From Cristatella mucedo (taxonomy: Eukaryota > Bryozoa > Phylactolaemata > Cristatellidae), in the NCBI GenBank assembly GCA_009760855.2, contig WPIO01000022.1, positions 2,175,001-2,239,000 of the forward strand: a stretch of DNA of 64,000 nt, written 5' to 3'. The notes under the pieces are model-generated. The model saw only the letters and a list, made by a program, of their open reading frames with translations. It was not told the origin of the DNA and ran no database searches. The translations under genes and the position numbers were made by a program. Positions 1-33,900 of this stretch are shown here, in pieces. Numbering within the stretch: position 1 is the first letter of the stretch; each line of letters begins with the position of its first letter.

Positions 1-561
1 CATTGATATGTCGCTCGGCGCATTCAGCGAGCGACTGGCGAGGCGGAAGCTGAGATTTATGTAGGCCCCTGGCTTCATATCCTCTCGGTGAGTGCAACGC
101 AGCCAAACGTAGCCAATGCTGACGAGAGCAGAAAAGCGAGCCAAACTCCCTGGGCGGGACGCTTGCCCGCCGCTCAACTCCGTCACTCAGTTCTATTTTT
201 CGCCGTGCGTGCACCACCCACTCGTCCGCTTGCGCTCACGAACGCACACCCGCACACGCCTGCGCCAGTACGCTCGGTTTCGCTGGTCGCCCGCTGGCCC
301 GGCTACCGCTCAGTCGTGGCCGCCATTTCGTGGAGCGAGCGCCTGGAGAGAAAGGCGAGCCCATCTTTTCTTTTTTCGCGACGGCAAAACCGTGCCACTT
401 GTATGAAAAACTGAGCTCGCACGAGATTCGGCAGTCTGGGCGCACGGCTCGGTCCGCCGTCGAAGAGTGCTAGGCTTGAGCAGTCGGAGCGGTCGAGGCC
501 GAGGGGGAGGAGTGATGCCGACGTCTCGCCGTAGCGCGCCGAGATGCTCTCTCCGTCACAG
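1..561. other. GC-rich sequence upstream of FSTL exon a, no supported exon
   Basis: Presumably intron. A gtgagt at 88 could be a donor, but no phase-compatible exon of useful length precedes it. Overlapping open frames on both strands at 88-445 look like GC-rich chance frames. Confidence 0.4.
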
Positions 562-21674
<21,113 letters not shown>

Positions 21675-22960
21675 CCAGCTATGGATACTTGTGTTGTCCT
21701 TTCACAGGGTACACCTTCGGGTGCAAAACAGCCATCGTCGCGGATGCCAAGATAACAGCTTCTGAATTCGCAGAGACTCGGCGAACCTAGCAAGAGCACA
21801 CATACGAAGGCTGAAGTACATGTTCCGACTATACGAGCCACCCAGGCCATCGTAGGATTGGCATATTCCTTGCTTCTGCAAGCAGTAGGTGCATCGACAC
21901 TTCGGTCAAAGAATTTGCTCCAACTCACTCCAGTCGCTTGCGAAATTGGGGGGCGGCGGCAGTGGTTGCCGGCGGGACTGGTGCTTCTGCTGCTAACTCT
22001 GGAATGTGTGAGCGTCCAAGTGACAGCTCGCTGCAGCTCCACTGCAGCTAAACGTGAGGCGCTGTACCCTGCTGCAGCTAAATGTGTCTAATCAAGGACA
22101 CGAGGCACGATGAAAACAAAATGTGTATTCCGTGTTGTCAGCAACAAAATATTATGCCCGGCTAAGAATGGCAATCTCTTTGTTTTAGGTACTTATTCCT
22201 ACATAAATGTTATATGCTAACAAATAAAACAGCTTGTGTAATGTAACCGTCTTAGCACCATGGTTAACGCCTATTTAGAAGATCACGGCACGCCATGAAG
22301 CACACAATGAATGGATCACGATGTAACCCACTTAAAATTAAATAATCCAAATAAAAGGAAAGTGCTCGCATCAGTTAGTATCAAATAAATGAAAAATGGC
22401 CGGCACTACCGCAGAGTGTTTTGGAAGTTGGGCAAGATGCGTGCGATTGGCATTTTCTCCCTGATGATGGCAGCGGCAGCCGTCGTCCACTGCAGTCGTT
22501 TAGCTGCGTTTTGCTACGGTTTTCGGCTCCGCCTGCTGGGCTCCAGAAGCACGGGAAACAGAGCCGGCGGATTGGGGCCTCCGTCTTCGTATCGCCGAAA
22601 ACTAATGCCGGTTCCACTTCGGCTGCAAGGTCAGAACGAGAAAAAAAGGCAGATGAAACCCGCGAAGCGGTAGACACACAAGAAACACAGTGCGACACTA
22701 TTCACTCGTTCACTCGGAAGTCGTCGAAAGAAACCGCCTACAGCTGATTCACCCTCCAGCTGGTCCTCGGTGGAGATGCAATGCACGATAGCCTGCACGG
22801 CAGTGCTAGCAAGCCACGAGCAGGCTCTATAGACGTTGAGTGGGGGCAGACTTCGCAATGATACAAGTACTTTCAATGTTAATGTACATCTCAGGATGTA
22901 AACGTGCAACACACATGCAGCATGCAGCACTACCTGTACCGCTCCGGGTGGGGGGGCCAA
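21675..22960. other. FSTL 3' UTR and convergent intergenic sequence
   Basis: No convincing exon. Open frames at 22,381-22,747 exist on both strands without splice or homology support. Confidence 0.45.
22223..22228 (+). terminator. Candidate polyadenylation signal for the FSTL-like gene
   Basis: AATAAA lies about 550 bases after the stop codon, the first clear hexamer downstream. A second sits near 22,350. Cleavage is not shown by sequence alone. Confidence 0.4.
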
Positions 22961-22961
22961 T

Positions 22962-23045
22962 CATTTAGCCTTGCCGATTCTGAGCACCGGTGCCCAGGTT
23001 TCGAATCCTGCTCCGACGGCAGGATTTTCGCTAGTCAATTGACAC
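22962..23045 (+). mobile_element. Decayed tRNA-derived SINE-like sequence
   Basis: ttagccttgccgattctgag (A-box-like) and cccaggtttcgaatcctgct (B box) about 40 bases apart. Confidence 0.5.
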
Positions 23046-23384
23046 CCATCATGAGCACAGTGCTTGGGACAGCCAGAGCTTGACCTTGATCTAGCCTACA
23101 TCACTGCTAGTCGGTCATGCTCTGTCAGGTCACGAGATGCTGTCACGAAGTGACCATTCTGCTCACCCGAACACACTGACCGATCGTTATGACAAAGTAG
23201 CTGCCGTCTCGTCGTACAGAAGTGCACAGTGTGACACAGTGGCCAACTGGTAATAGGGCTACAGCAGCTGAGTTACAGGTTAACCAAGCAGCAGCAGCAG
23301 CAGCAGCAGGTAAGCAAACTAGTGCTAGACGATGACTGTACAGCATGAGTCCACGTGCAAACGAGATCTTTCACAGTGCTATGC

Positions 23385-23560
23385 ATATCCTCCGTCTCTA
23401 ACTCCAAGAAGCCACAAAGACTGGAGAACTTTTCAATAGCACTCCACAAGTCTAAGCTGCATTCGGTGTGCCGAGGCAGTAGCCGACAGACCCCATCTCA
23501 CAAAACCAAGAGCAAGTGAGAAGCACTGCTGAGTCGGGAGGGTAGTCGAGAGATGATAAT
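23385..23560 (-). mobile_element. LINE-A 3' end, decayed
   Basis: cctccgtctctaactccaag, gtgccgaggcagtagccgac and catctcacaaaaccaagagc resemble the LINE-A 3' region. Confidence 0.65.
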
Positions 23561-23580
23561 AATAAAAAAAAAAATTTGTG

Positions 23581-24202
23581 CAGTCGTCCCTTGTCACTTC
23601 GGCTGCACTCCATTGCGGTTTTTCAAATATATTCGATAACAAGTTAATCGAGATTCGAGATTGTGAAAGTTATACAGCATGCTCGTTTGTCAGAGTCAAT
23701 TATACGCCCCAGTATTACAACTAAAATTAAAATTACTGTATGTATGGACTGTAGGCCTATGTATTCGAGCACACCCCTCCCCTCTGCAAATTCTTCAACG
23801 CCAGGTGCAGCCGCTCGAGCACTTCTTGTGCGTGGGGCAAGAACTCCCCCCCCAAAAAAAATCGGGTGTGGTGAAACCAAGCCAATCAGAGTGTGCTTTT
23901 CACTAACTAGCTATCCTTGTGTAATTTAATGTACAATAATAATATGATATTTTTAACGTCTACTGTGTCTTATTTCCTCTTATTTTGTCTATTATATTGG
24001 GCAATTGTGACTAAATGGGTGTTATTTCATGTCCAAAGGGCTCTAATAACGTTAAAAACCGTATTTAGAGGGTCGTGAACAGGTTTTCTATGCTATAACT
24101 AAGAAAACATTCAATTTATAAATAAAAAATCCTACCTCTCGGAAATTAATTTATCGCGATAGAGTCTGGAACTGATTAACCTTGATAAGTGAGGGACGAC
24201 TG
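23581..24202. mobile_element. pogo/Tigger-like element, non-autonomous copy 1
   Basis: It starts CAGTCGTCCCTTGTCACTTC and ends gataagtgagggacgactg, inverted ends matching copy 2 at 56.2 kb. The interior (tttcatgtccaaagggctct, gttaaaaaccgtatttagag) is also shared. No transposase frame remains. Confidence 0.8.
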
Positions 24203-24489
24203 CATTGCACCCTACGGGAGCTATATCTCTTCTAGCTAATTTACATATGCAGGGGCAAAATGTGCATTCAGTGTTGCCAGCTACGAAATGTTATGCTCGA
24301 ATAAACTAATTAAGAAATAAATCAATATTAAGAATGCATATGCAATATTAACAACACGTAATATTATTTCATTAATACTACTGATAAACAATAAATAAAT
24401 AAATAATTAAGAATGACAATTTCTTCGTTTTAGGTACTTCTTCCTATAGAAATTTTATACGCAGAAAATAAAACGGAATTAAAGGAAAT

Positions 24490-24710
24490 CAAGCCAGTGG
24501 GTTAGTGATGACATGCACAGCATCAACACACGTAAGCACTCAAAGGACAATTCACACGGACGAGTAAATGCAGGCAAGGAACGGGTGTGGTTTTAGCTTC
24601 TTTATAAATGTCGTAAAGTCAGGGGATGTCGTGACGTCAGTCGATAGTGAGCTGCAGGCTATTTGAGAGTATCAAATTTAGTCACAACAGAACGACTGGA
24701 AAAAATGTTC
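24490..24710 (-). mobile_element. LINE-B fragment
   Basis: tgatgacatgcacagcatca and gtcaggggatgtcgtgacgt match the reverse of the LINE-B 3' UTR and C-terminal coding. Confidence 0.65.
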
Positions 24711-24749
24711 CAGAGCTCTCACAGCAGGGAGAGAAGATATCGCCCCCAC

Positions 24750-25850
24750 GTGTGAATTGTTTAAAGGTGCTCCATGTTGTGGGACCACAGAGCAGAAGCG
24801 TCTGTCGCCAACGGTCTTTGAGTGTAAGAATGGAACAGCTAATTTATTATCCTGAGAGGACCCGAGGGCACGAGAAGGCTAGAATGGGTGCACCACCAGT
24901 TCAGCTAAGTATGAAGGAGCAAAGCCACGGCAGGCTTTTCGGGTCAGAGTAGGAATTTTGCTCTCTGTCTGCTGAAAAACATGGAGCCACCAGCAGCTTC
25001 TGAAGCAAATGAGACACATGACGGAATTTCTTGGATTTACTAACCAACCTTCTGGCCATTATCATTACCAGTAGTAGAGACCCTATGACTTTTTTTAGCC
25101 GACCTCCAAAGCTAAATTACATACAGCTGCCCAATCTATAAAAACTATGGAGCTAGCTTTAGCCAGCTACAGTACGATAGATAGTCCCTAATCTCCAGGA
25201 TAAGGATCCTGGAACACGATGACTAGCTGTGGAGGCCGCATTCTGAATGAAACTTTTAAATGCCTAGCAGTGGTCAAAGAGGACCCCTAAACTACGAGCA
25301 CTTGATGATGGTCGCATTACGACACCAACAATTACAAGAACAAAGCCTCCTATTTTAACCGTAAGCTTAGGGTGTGCTAAGAAGAGAAGCTAGGTTGTAC
25401 CATCGTTTAGCTTAAGCAAATTTGCCGACATCCAGGATCGAATGTTTGCAAGGCAGGCATGTAGCTTAGCAGTCGACACAGCTGATTCAGATGATTTAAA
25501 TGAAAAGTACAGTAAGGTGTCGTAGGCATAATGTGACTCGTCAGCTGGATGAGACTTGGCCGCCATGCCACACGAACTGCACACTTTCGGACAAATACGA
25601 TTCGAACTACGACACAGTCTTATCAGCCATACTGATCAGTGTTCTCAATCGTTCAAATGGGTTATTGTGATCACTGGTGTCGACTGCTGAGGCTACACTA
25701 ACCAGTACCAACGCAGTGGTGCTACCATCATCGTTGCTACAATCAAAGCCGTCGTTCGCACGGAGGAGAATAGTTTCAGTGCAATGGTCTCACTTAACCT
25801 TTGACCGAAATGTTCCTAAAAAATCATGTTTGTCTACGTATATACCCCAA
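24750..25850 (-). mobile_element. LINE-A copy, degenerate
   Basis: Reverse frames show YAYDTLLYFSFKSSESA and LHACLANIRSWMSANLLKLN, decayed LINE-A RT (YADD become YAYD). Flanking sequence follows the LINE-A order across about 1.1 kb. Confidence 0.8.
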
Positions 25851-25979
25851 TCTGCTTAGCGACGATCTTTTCGAGTGCAATGGATAAAACCATTTAAGAT
25901 TGGTGCTAGTTCCCAGGGTGAGTGGAGTTTATACTTAATATACTTAATATACACAGGTGTATATGTATGTATGTATGTG

Positions 25980-25983
25980 TATG

Positions 25984-26038
<55 letters not shown>

Positions 26039-26060
26039 ATACATATATACATATATCTAT
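25980..26060. repeat. (TA)n-rich microsatellite
   Basis: About 80 bases of TATA/TTTATA just downstream of the coiled-coil gene's stop. Confidence 0.93.
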
Positions 26061-26158
26061 TGGATTGAGGCATAGTAGAGAAGAGCTACATGCAGACGTA
26101 TTTGTGCACATCTGATGCACGAGCACAATGCCTGCTTCTTCAGTAAATATTAACTAAA

Positions 26159-26433
26159 TCAAGTTTGTTGCAGATGATGGCGAACCAGATCCACGATTGA
26201 GGAGCCGTACCTCGAAGGAGGTGGTGGCTCTCGAGTAAGCACGCGCCTGGAGGTGGCCGGAAGTCTAGCCTTGACCTTGGATAGCAAGCTTTCGGGGTCG
26301 AGCTTCGAATTCCGCATCGCGGACTCCAATCGCGATTGCTGCCTAGACGATGGCGCACCACGATGCGCCGACGATGCCACTGCCGTCGAGCCGCTGGGTG
26401 CACGTGACCGGCCGCTCAGCTCGTCAACTGCGC
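26159..26433 (-). CDS. Coiled-coil gene, terminal exon
   Basis: Acceptor gcgctctcttgtag, phase 1 in, stop TGA at 26161-26159. It encodes SRLESAMRNSKLDPESLLSK, VKARLPATSRRVLTREPPPP and SRYGSSIVDLVRHHLQQT. An acceptor 15 bases earlier (accagag) also fits the phase. The basic C-terminus looks like a short conserved domain that I do not recognise. Confidence 0.6.
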
Positions 26434-27916
26434 CTACAAGAGAGCGCCCTCTGGTAGGTGCACGCAAAAACAGGGACAGAAAAAAGCTGAGCTGCCCATG
26501 GACGTCGCCCTCGTGCCATCTCTCCCCACACCACCCACCTAGAGATGGGCATAGGCTCAGAAGCGCCACGCCCAGATGCATCGCGCCAAGCTGCAGCTGC
26601 AGAAGCTAGCGCTGCAGACAGCTTAGCTAATGGTGGTGGAGGCTTAGCTACCGGCAGCTCCTTTGGACGTCGAGGGCCGCCTGTGCTCGCTCGCTCCTGA
26701 AAGTCGCCTTGCACGGTCGGCCACTGCCGCCGAAGCCGAAGTAGTCGTCGTTGCCGCAGCCGCCGCCGCATTGCAGCCGTCCGGTGGCGGCATCCAGTCG
26801 TCTGCCGCCGTCACCATGTTCAATGCTGCCAGCTCGTTAATGATGGCATCGTTCACGTCCACAGTGGCCACGTCGGGCGGCACACACTGCGGTGCAGCCT
26901 CGACTCCATGCGGCACGTCGAATCCATTCGACGCAGGCTCGGAAGACGTCGGCGACCGTAAGCGCGGTGTGACGGTGCTTTGTTCCGGCTCCGACTGCGC
27001 GCACTCGACACGGTCTGCCGTTGAAGTGTGCTCCGCCTCCGCCAGCAGTCGGTCAGTAGTTGAATAGGCAGGCTGAATCAGGCTGAATCCACTGCTCGTG
27101 TCTGCGCTCGGTTGACGCTGGGCCCTGGATGAAGCACTGCTCGGCGACTGCTGCAGAGTAGTTCCGATGACGGTGGCCGCCCACGGTGGGCTGTCCGCCA
27201 TTCCGCGTCCACTAGCCTGCACACGAGATGCCAAGTGTCACTGCACGGCATGCACTGCGGTCCCAGGTGACTAAAAGTCGGGGTCAGCTCATTCCTACGA
27301 TGGACGCAGCAGAGACACGAGCCGCGCCTCAGCCACACAAGTGCAGCCGCCGTCCACAACAAGAGATGATCAACCGTGTGAGGCAAGCAAGCATGCAGCA
27401 TCCGGTGCAAATACGGCAGCCAACAGATTTCATCTCATTAAGCGATGAGAAATTGAGAAGCATGGCTGAGTCAGGAGGGCAGTCAAGGAAGTCAGTAAGA
27501 TGAAAGCAGCATCTCAGGACGGCTGGAAATGATCTGTGGTTAAACATTACTGAAATAGATGAGCACAGTCCGGATCAAGAACCATTCGAACAAAGATTCG
27601 TCATCTGTTGGGGTCCCTCTCTGCCGACCGAATTCGAGCCAACGACTACCGAGCCGGTAGGGACGGCTGCTCAGGAACAGCAACCTTCACACTTCCGTGC
27701 TGTGAGGAGCCCCGGCCCTACCGCGAAGGCGCTGCGCGCAGTGATCACGTGGGAGGATTCAGTAACACGAAGCTCGACGATCGAAGCTTGGACGATCGAG
27801 GGGCCAGCGCAGCTTCAGCAGCAGCAGGGGCTGTGGCTTTGACTCCAGTGTCCGGCGCTGATCCATCATGCAGTCGAAATGCTTGCGACAGAGCTCCGAG
27901 TGACAAAAAGGCAAGT

Positions 27917-27969
<53 letters not shown>

Positions 27970-30900
27970 GAGAGAGAGAGAGGGAGGGAGGGAGGGAGGG
28001 AGGGAGGGAGGGAGGGAGGGAGGGAGGGAGGGAGGGAGGGAGGGAGGGAGGGAGGGAGGGAGGGAGGGAGGGAGGGAGAGAGAGAGAGCCCCCCCCCACC
28101 TATCGCAGCACACCAGCAACCTTAGAGAGCCCGCAGCACTCATCAGCGAGGGTGATGGCTGCAGCAGCAAGGCTATGCGTAAGCTGAGCTTGCACAGCTC
28201 ACCTGCCCGGCGGTCGTCGCCCGCAAACGTGCCTCGCTGTCGTCGCTGGCATCCGAGCGCGGCGCCAGCTCTGCCGAAGCACCAGCAGCAGCAGAGGCAG
28301 CAGCAGCAGAGGCTACTGCAGCAGCAGCAGCAGCTTGCCTTGCCTGGTCGTACTGCTTGAGCAGCGCTCGCAGAGCCTCGCACTCGCGCTCGCATTTCCT
28401 GTGCTGCATCTCGTAGCGGTCACGCTGCGACGCCAGCACTAGGTTGGCATCCTGCAGAAGGTGCGCCTCCTCGATCTTGGCCCGCAGCAAGTCGTCCATG
28501 ATGGCGATCTTGGAGGCGAACTCGTGATTCAGAGCCTGCTCCTTCAGCCGCAGTCGCTCGATCTCACCTCTCGCCGCCTCGAGCGACGCGCAGGCGGCCG
28601 GATCCGGTGGCGACGAGGGCGGGCTGCTCTCGGAGGTGTGCGTGGCATCGCCGCCACCGCCAACTGGACAGTCACTGGCAGCGGACGCTGAACCCTCGGC
28701 GCCCTGCTCGGCCACGCTCGGTCCGAGTGAGCTAGCCGAGGTGTGCCTCAGACGGACCACTTCACGCTGCGGCGGATGCCCAATCTCCTCTTCGAGACTG
28801 TCGGTGGAGCGATCTCCTCCGACGATTGCCGTCGCCTCCGCCCTCTGCTCTTGCTTGCGGCCGAGTGCCGCTGCAGCCGAGCTCGGGAAAGCTGCCCCGC
28901 CGCTGCGGCCACCATCCGGCGAGGCGCCAACGTGCCGCGAGATGTTCTCGTGCAGTAGATTGAACGCTGCTCTGATGATCGTTACGTCGTCGACTCGCGC
29001 CATCTCACCGAACACGCCCTGCACCCGCTCCAGCTCCCACTGCACAGTCTCGCACCAGTCGAAGGTGGCGGCCCGACAGCCACCTGCTGTGGGCGCCACC
29101 GCATCGCCGGAAGTGCCACCGGAAGCTCCACGGCGATTCTCTCGATCAGCCGGCACCGCGATGCCGTCTGACCCTCGTGTCGGCGGCGCTGCCAACGCCA
29201 CGTTGCTGTCGCCGCCGCCACCGCCGGAGGCCCTCTCACTGCCCGCCGTCGAACGAGCTCGGTTCGTGCAGTCATGGCGACCGCTGCCGCCAGAGCTCGA
29301 GCAGTGTCGGAGGCAGCCGTCGGCCAGCGAGCGATTGCCACCACCGGCCTGGCGACGTTCTTTGCAACGGGAGCGAGTGTGGTCCGAGCCGGCCGCAGCA
29401 GCAGCAGCCGGCTCGCCCGCCTTCTCGGTGGGGGCGGTGGGAGCTGCGGCTGCCGACGTCTCCGGCTGCCGTGGCACGGCCTCGGGCGACAGCGGCGGGG
29501 AAAGCGGCGAGGAACCACTCGAAGCCCGGCGGCGGCGGTGACGATCGGGCGTGGGGTGGGCTGCAGCAGAGGTGGCGCCGTGCGCCGGCCAGCCGCCCCA
29601 TCGGCGGCCGCCCTCAATGCCGGCGCCGCCAGGCGATGCCCGGCGCCGGCCGCCGACACTCTGGCTGCTGCTGCTGCCGCCGCCGCTGCGGGCCAGCAGA
29701 CGCTCGCAGCGCGCCAGCTCGAGCTGGAGGCTCACGATGAGCCGCTCCTGTGCCACGCGCTCGTCGCGCAGCGCCCGGCACGTCTTGCCTTGCTGCTCTG
29801 CCTGCAAGCGCAGGCGCTTGCGCAGCAGCCGGTTCTCGTCCTGCAGCGGCTCGACCACCTGGAAGCGGCAGCGAGCCAGCTCGTCGCACAGCAGTGCCAC
29901 CTCGTGCCCCAGCCTCTCCAGCTCGGCGTCGGCCGAGTCATCGCCGTTGCAGTCGTTCGGGCGGCGGCCGTCGGCATGCTGGCGACTGTCGCCAGCGCCC
30001 ACTGTGGCGGCGGCGGAGGCGCTGGGAGGAGCTGCAGCCGTTGCTGCAGGTGCATCGTGCATCTCATCGGTCGTCGTCGTCGCCACGGCCGCCTCCATCG
30101 AAGTGGCTTCGAGCGGCGAGCCTCCGCCCTGCTGCTTCTGTGGCGGCAGAGGCGACAGGAGCAGCAGCGATCGGTGAAGCCGGAGGACGAGGTCGTCACG
30201 CTCGGCCAGACGGCGCAGCAGCTCCAGCTCTCGCCGGCGCGAGTCGCCCAGCTGCGCGAGCACGGCCTCGTTCCGGCGTCCGATCTTGTTTAGTGCTGCC
30301 ATCATCAAGCTGTCGCCGTCGACCTTGCCGCCGCAGCCGCCGTCTCCGGCCTCTCCTTCTCCTCCTCCTCTTCCGTCGCAGTCAGGCGCCTCCTCGGGCA
30401 GGCCGGCGTCCGGCGACGAGGTAAGCCATGCCAGCAGGAAGTCCTCCGACTCGGCGTACGTCGTGCTCTCCAGTCGTGGCAGCGGCTGGCGAGCGTCGTC
30501 GGCGGTGACTAAGAGGGAAAACAGCATGTCCGGGGCCTCGCCGCCGCCATGGATGCCGCCCTCCGCTTTTGCATCCCAGTTGGCAAGCCCATCGTAGTCG
30601 CTCGGCAAGCGTCCCTCATCTGCAGGCGGGATGCTGGAGCACTCGAGGGCAGCAGCATCGCCACCGTCATCGGCGGCGGCACAGTCTCTGCCAGCGCCGG
30701 ATGTCGAGCGATTCGACGACATTCTCGCGGCGGCTTCCTTTCGCTCGGCACCGTCATTGCCTAGCTCGACAGGCGGCTGCGGCTGCCCGCTGGCACGTGA
30801 CCTGGCATCGTCGGCATCCGCCCTGCCGCCATCTTTCCGACTGCCAATGCCGTCGGAGGCATCAGTGCAGCCAGGCCCTTCCGGGGGGCCTCGTACGGCA

Positions 30901-33900
30901 GCGACGGAGCCTGCTGCAGCGGCAGCAGCACGGACCTCGAGCTGCGGCGGCGGCTGCCTGCGGCGAGGGGCAGCCAATGCAGACGTCGGCTCCGACGTCA
31001 GTGCAACGGCACCGTGCTCGTTGTCAGACGAGCCCGCGGACAAGAGTCGGGCGTCAGCTGGGCGCTGGCGTGGAGATGCCGGCCCAGAGGTGGCGGCAGC
31101 AGCAGCAGCAGCAGCCACGCCTGTGCAGCGGTCGCTAAAGTCTGCTCCAGCTGCTGCCTTGGCCGACGCAGCTGCATCTCCGCACTGAGCGTCCGTCGAG
31201 TGCAAGCGGCCTCGAGCAGCGAACTCGTGCTGGGCGGCAGCAGCGCTGGCCGCGCCTGCGAGCTTCCCGGCGACCGAGCCTGCTGCCACAGTCGCTCGTG
31301 GGCAAGCCGAAAAGCAGGCGATGGCGGCTTCGTCGGCTTCCTCGGTGGCGTGGAGGCTCGTGCTTGACACGCCGCTCCGAGGCCGCTCCACCGTAGCCGC
31401 CGCTGCCGCCGGGGCACGTGTGGCGAGCGAGCCGCTCAGGTCGACGCTGAGCGCGTCCTGCAGTGCCATGTCGAAGCTGGCATGGCTGGCAAGGAGCGTG
31501 TCGTCGTCGTCGACGGTGTGACGAGGAGACATCGAGTCGCGGCTCGTGTCCAAGGGCAGCGCTGAGGACGACAGGTCGGCCGACGACTTGAAAAGAGTGA
31601 CAAAGAAAAAGCGTCGGCTCGAGCCCGGCCCGCGTGCAGCAGCAGCAGCAGTCGACATACCGCCGAGCACGCACGGCTCGACTGGTGACCAGCCGCGCTA
31701 TAAGCGCAACGTTCGGCCAACGTAGTGAGAAGGCACCACGATGACTCCAGGCCGAGGCTCCAGGCACCAGCGATGTAATGTAATGTAATGTAATGTATCT
31801 CCGTCTGTAACTCCACAAAGTCATAAAGACCATGTGGGTATTACGCAGGAGAGTTTTGTATAGCGCACTCACAGCCTAAGCGGCTTTCGGTACGCATTCG
31901 GTAGCCAACAGACTTCGTCTCACGCAACAAAGAGAAAGTGGGAAGCATAGCAGAGTTAGGAGAGCAGTTGAGGTAGTGAGTAGCATAGAAGTAGCAGTTC
32001 AGGACCGCTGAAAAAGATGTGCCATAGTCGGCATCAGGAGAGTAGATGTCGTTGCGTAAGAATTGTGGAAGCGAGTTCCACAGTCTAGGACCTGCAGAGC
32101 TAAAGCTTCTGTCGCCAACTGTCTTTAAGCGGAGGAATGGGACAGCTAATTTATTGTCCACACAGGACCTGAGGGCGCGAAGAGATTGAAACTGGTGCAG
32201 CTGTTCAGCTAGGTACGAAGGAGCCAAGCCGTGGTGGGCCTTGTGGGTCGGCGTAACAACTTTGCTCTGTCTCCGTTGCTCAACCGGCAACCATTCTAGC
32301 TCTTTCAGCAAAGGAGACACGTGCTCAAACCGCTGGGACTTGAAGACCAGCCTTGCAGCCATATTCAAAGTCCGCTGTAGTGGCATAATAGCTTTCTTTG
32401 GTAGCCCAGCCAAAAGGGAATTACAATAATCAAGCCGAGACAGAACTAAAGAGCTAGTTAAAATTTTTACAAGCCACTGTGGGAGACAGCTTCTAATCTT
32501 GGATAGGGATCGGATGTGATGGCTAGCTGTAGAGGCAGTCTTCTGAATGAAGCTTTTGAAATTGAGGCAGCTGTCGAACACGACACCTAGATTAGGAGCA
32601 CGTGGTGAAGGTCGCACAATAGCATCACCTATTAGAACAGCAAAGCCTTTTAATCCAGCCACACGCTTAGGGTGTCCTATGAGAAGCAGTTCGGTTTTAT
32701 CGTCATTTAATTTCAGGAAGTTTTCCGACATCCAGGATCGAATATCGGCAAGGCAAGCATTCAGTTTCTCAGTTGCTGCAGCAGATTCCGACGGTTTAAA
32801 AGACAAATACAACTGAGTATCGTCAGCATAGAAGTGATATCCTATTCCATGGGCCTTAATCACTTTTCCCAGAGGTTGCGTATAAATGGAGAACAGCAAG
32901 GGACCAAGTACAGACCCTTGAGGGACTCCACAGGTGACCCTTCTCATGTTTGAGACCTGACCCCCACACGACACGGATTGAACACGATCAGACAAGTAGT
33001 ATTTAAACCATGCCAGTGCTTCGTCTGCCAGACCAATCGTTGTTCTCAATCGTTCAAGCAGAACTTCGTGATCAATGGTGTCGAAGGCAGCAGACAGATC
33101 TAGCAGAGCTAGGGCAGTGACATTCCCGTCGTCGTTGCCACGTATAATGTCCTTGTTAACACGGAGGAGAGCAGTTTCAGTAGAGTGCTGCCTCTTGAAA
33201 CCTGATTGAAATGTTTCTGACATTCCATTATTTTCAATATGTTCAACTAGCTGCTTAGCAACAATTTTTTCAATAATCTTTGATAAGAACGGAAGAAGGG
33301 AAACTGGACGATAGTTTGCTAGGACCTCTGTGTCTAATCCAGGCTTTTAAGAATAGGTCTAACGATTGCCGATTTGAAGGACTTGGGGACGACCCCTTTT
33401 CCCAAAGAAGCATTAAAAATCTTGGTTATGGCAGGGCTAAGTTGGTCAGCAAGTGAAGACCACAGAGATAAAGGTATAGGGTCTTCAGGAGACGAGCTCT
33501 TTTTGCTAGACCTTATTAAGGCAGCCATATCACAGGCAGAAACATCGGAGAACCTTTTAAGAAAGGTCACAGGTTGAGGAACGGCGATTGCTTTGGTCGG
33601 AGGGGGCTTAATGGACGCACGAATGTGCACAATTTTTTCAGTAAAGAAGGCTGAAAACTTTTCGGCTGAGCCCTTAATATCTGGGGAGTCAGACCTGGCA
33701 GCATTGGCCAGTACATGGTTTACTGTCTTATAAATCTGTTTAGTGTCCGACTGGCAGGAATTCAGCTTTCTAATGAAAAAAGAAGCCCTGGTTTTTTTAA
33801 GCTTTCGGGTGTAAACTCGAAGGAAGTCTTTAAAATTGACTAGGTCTGCCTCAGACCCCGATTTCTTGAAACGACGTTCCAGCCTGCGCTTAACACGGCG

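Noticed and set aside
29274-30293. Plus-strand frames of 187-339 codons at 28.6-31.2 kb
   Set aside because: Shadows of the GC-rich minus-strand main exon; low-complexity Arg/Ala/Ser with no helical blocks.
31587-31670. ATG at 31670 as the start of the coiled-coil protein
   Set aside because: A strong acceptor at 31587 in matching phase with upstream exons makes this stretch better explained as intron, though an alternative start cannot be excluded.
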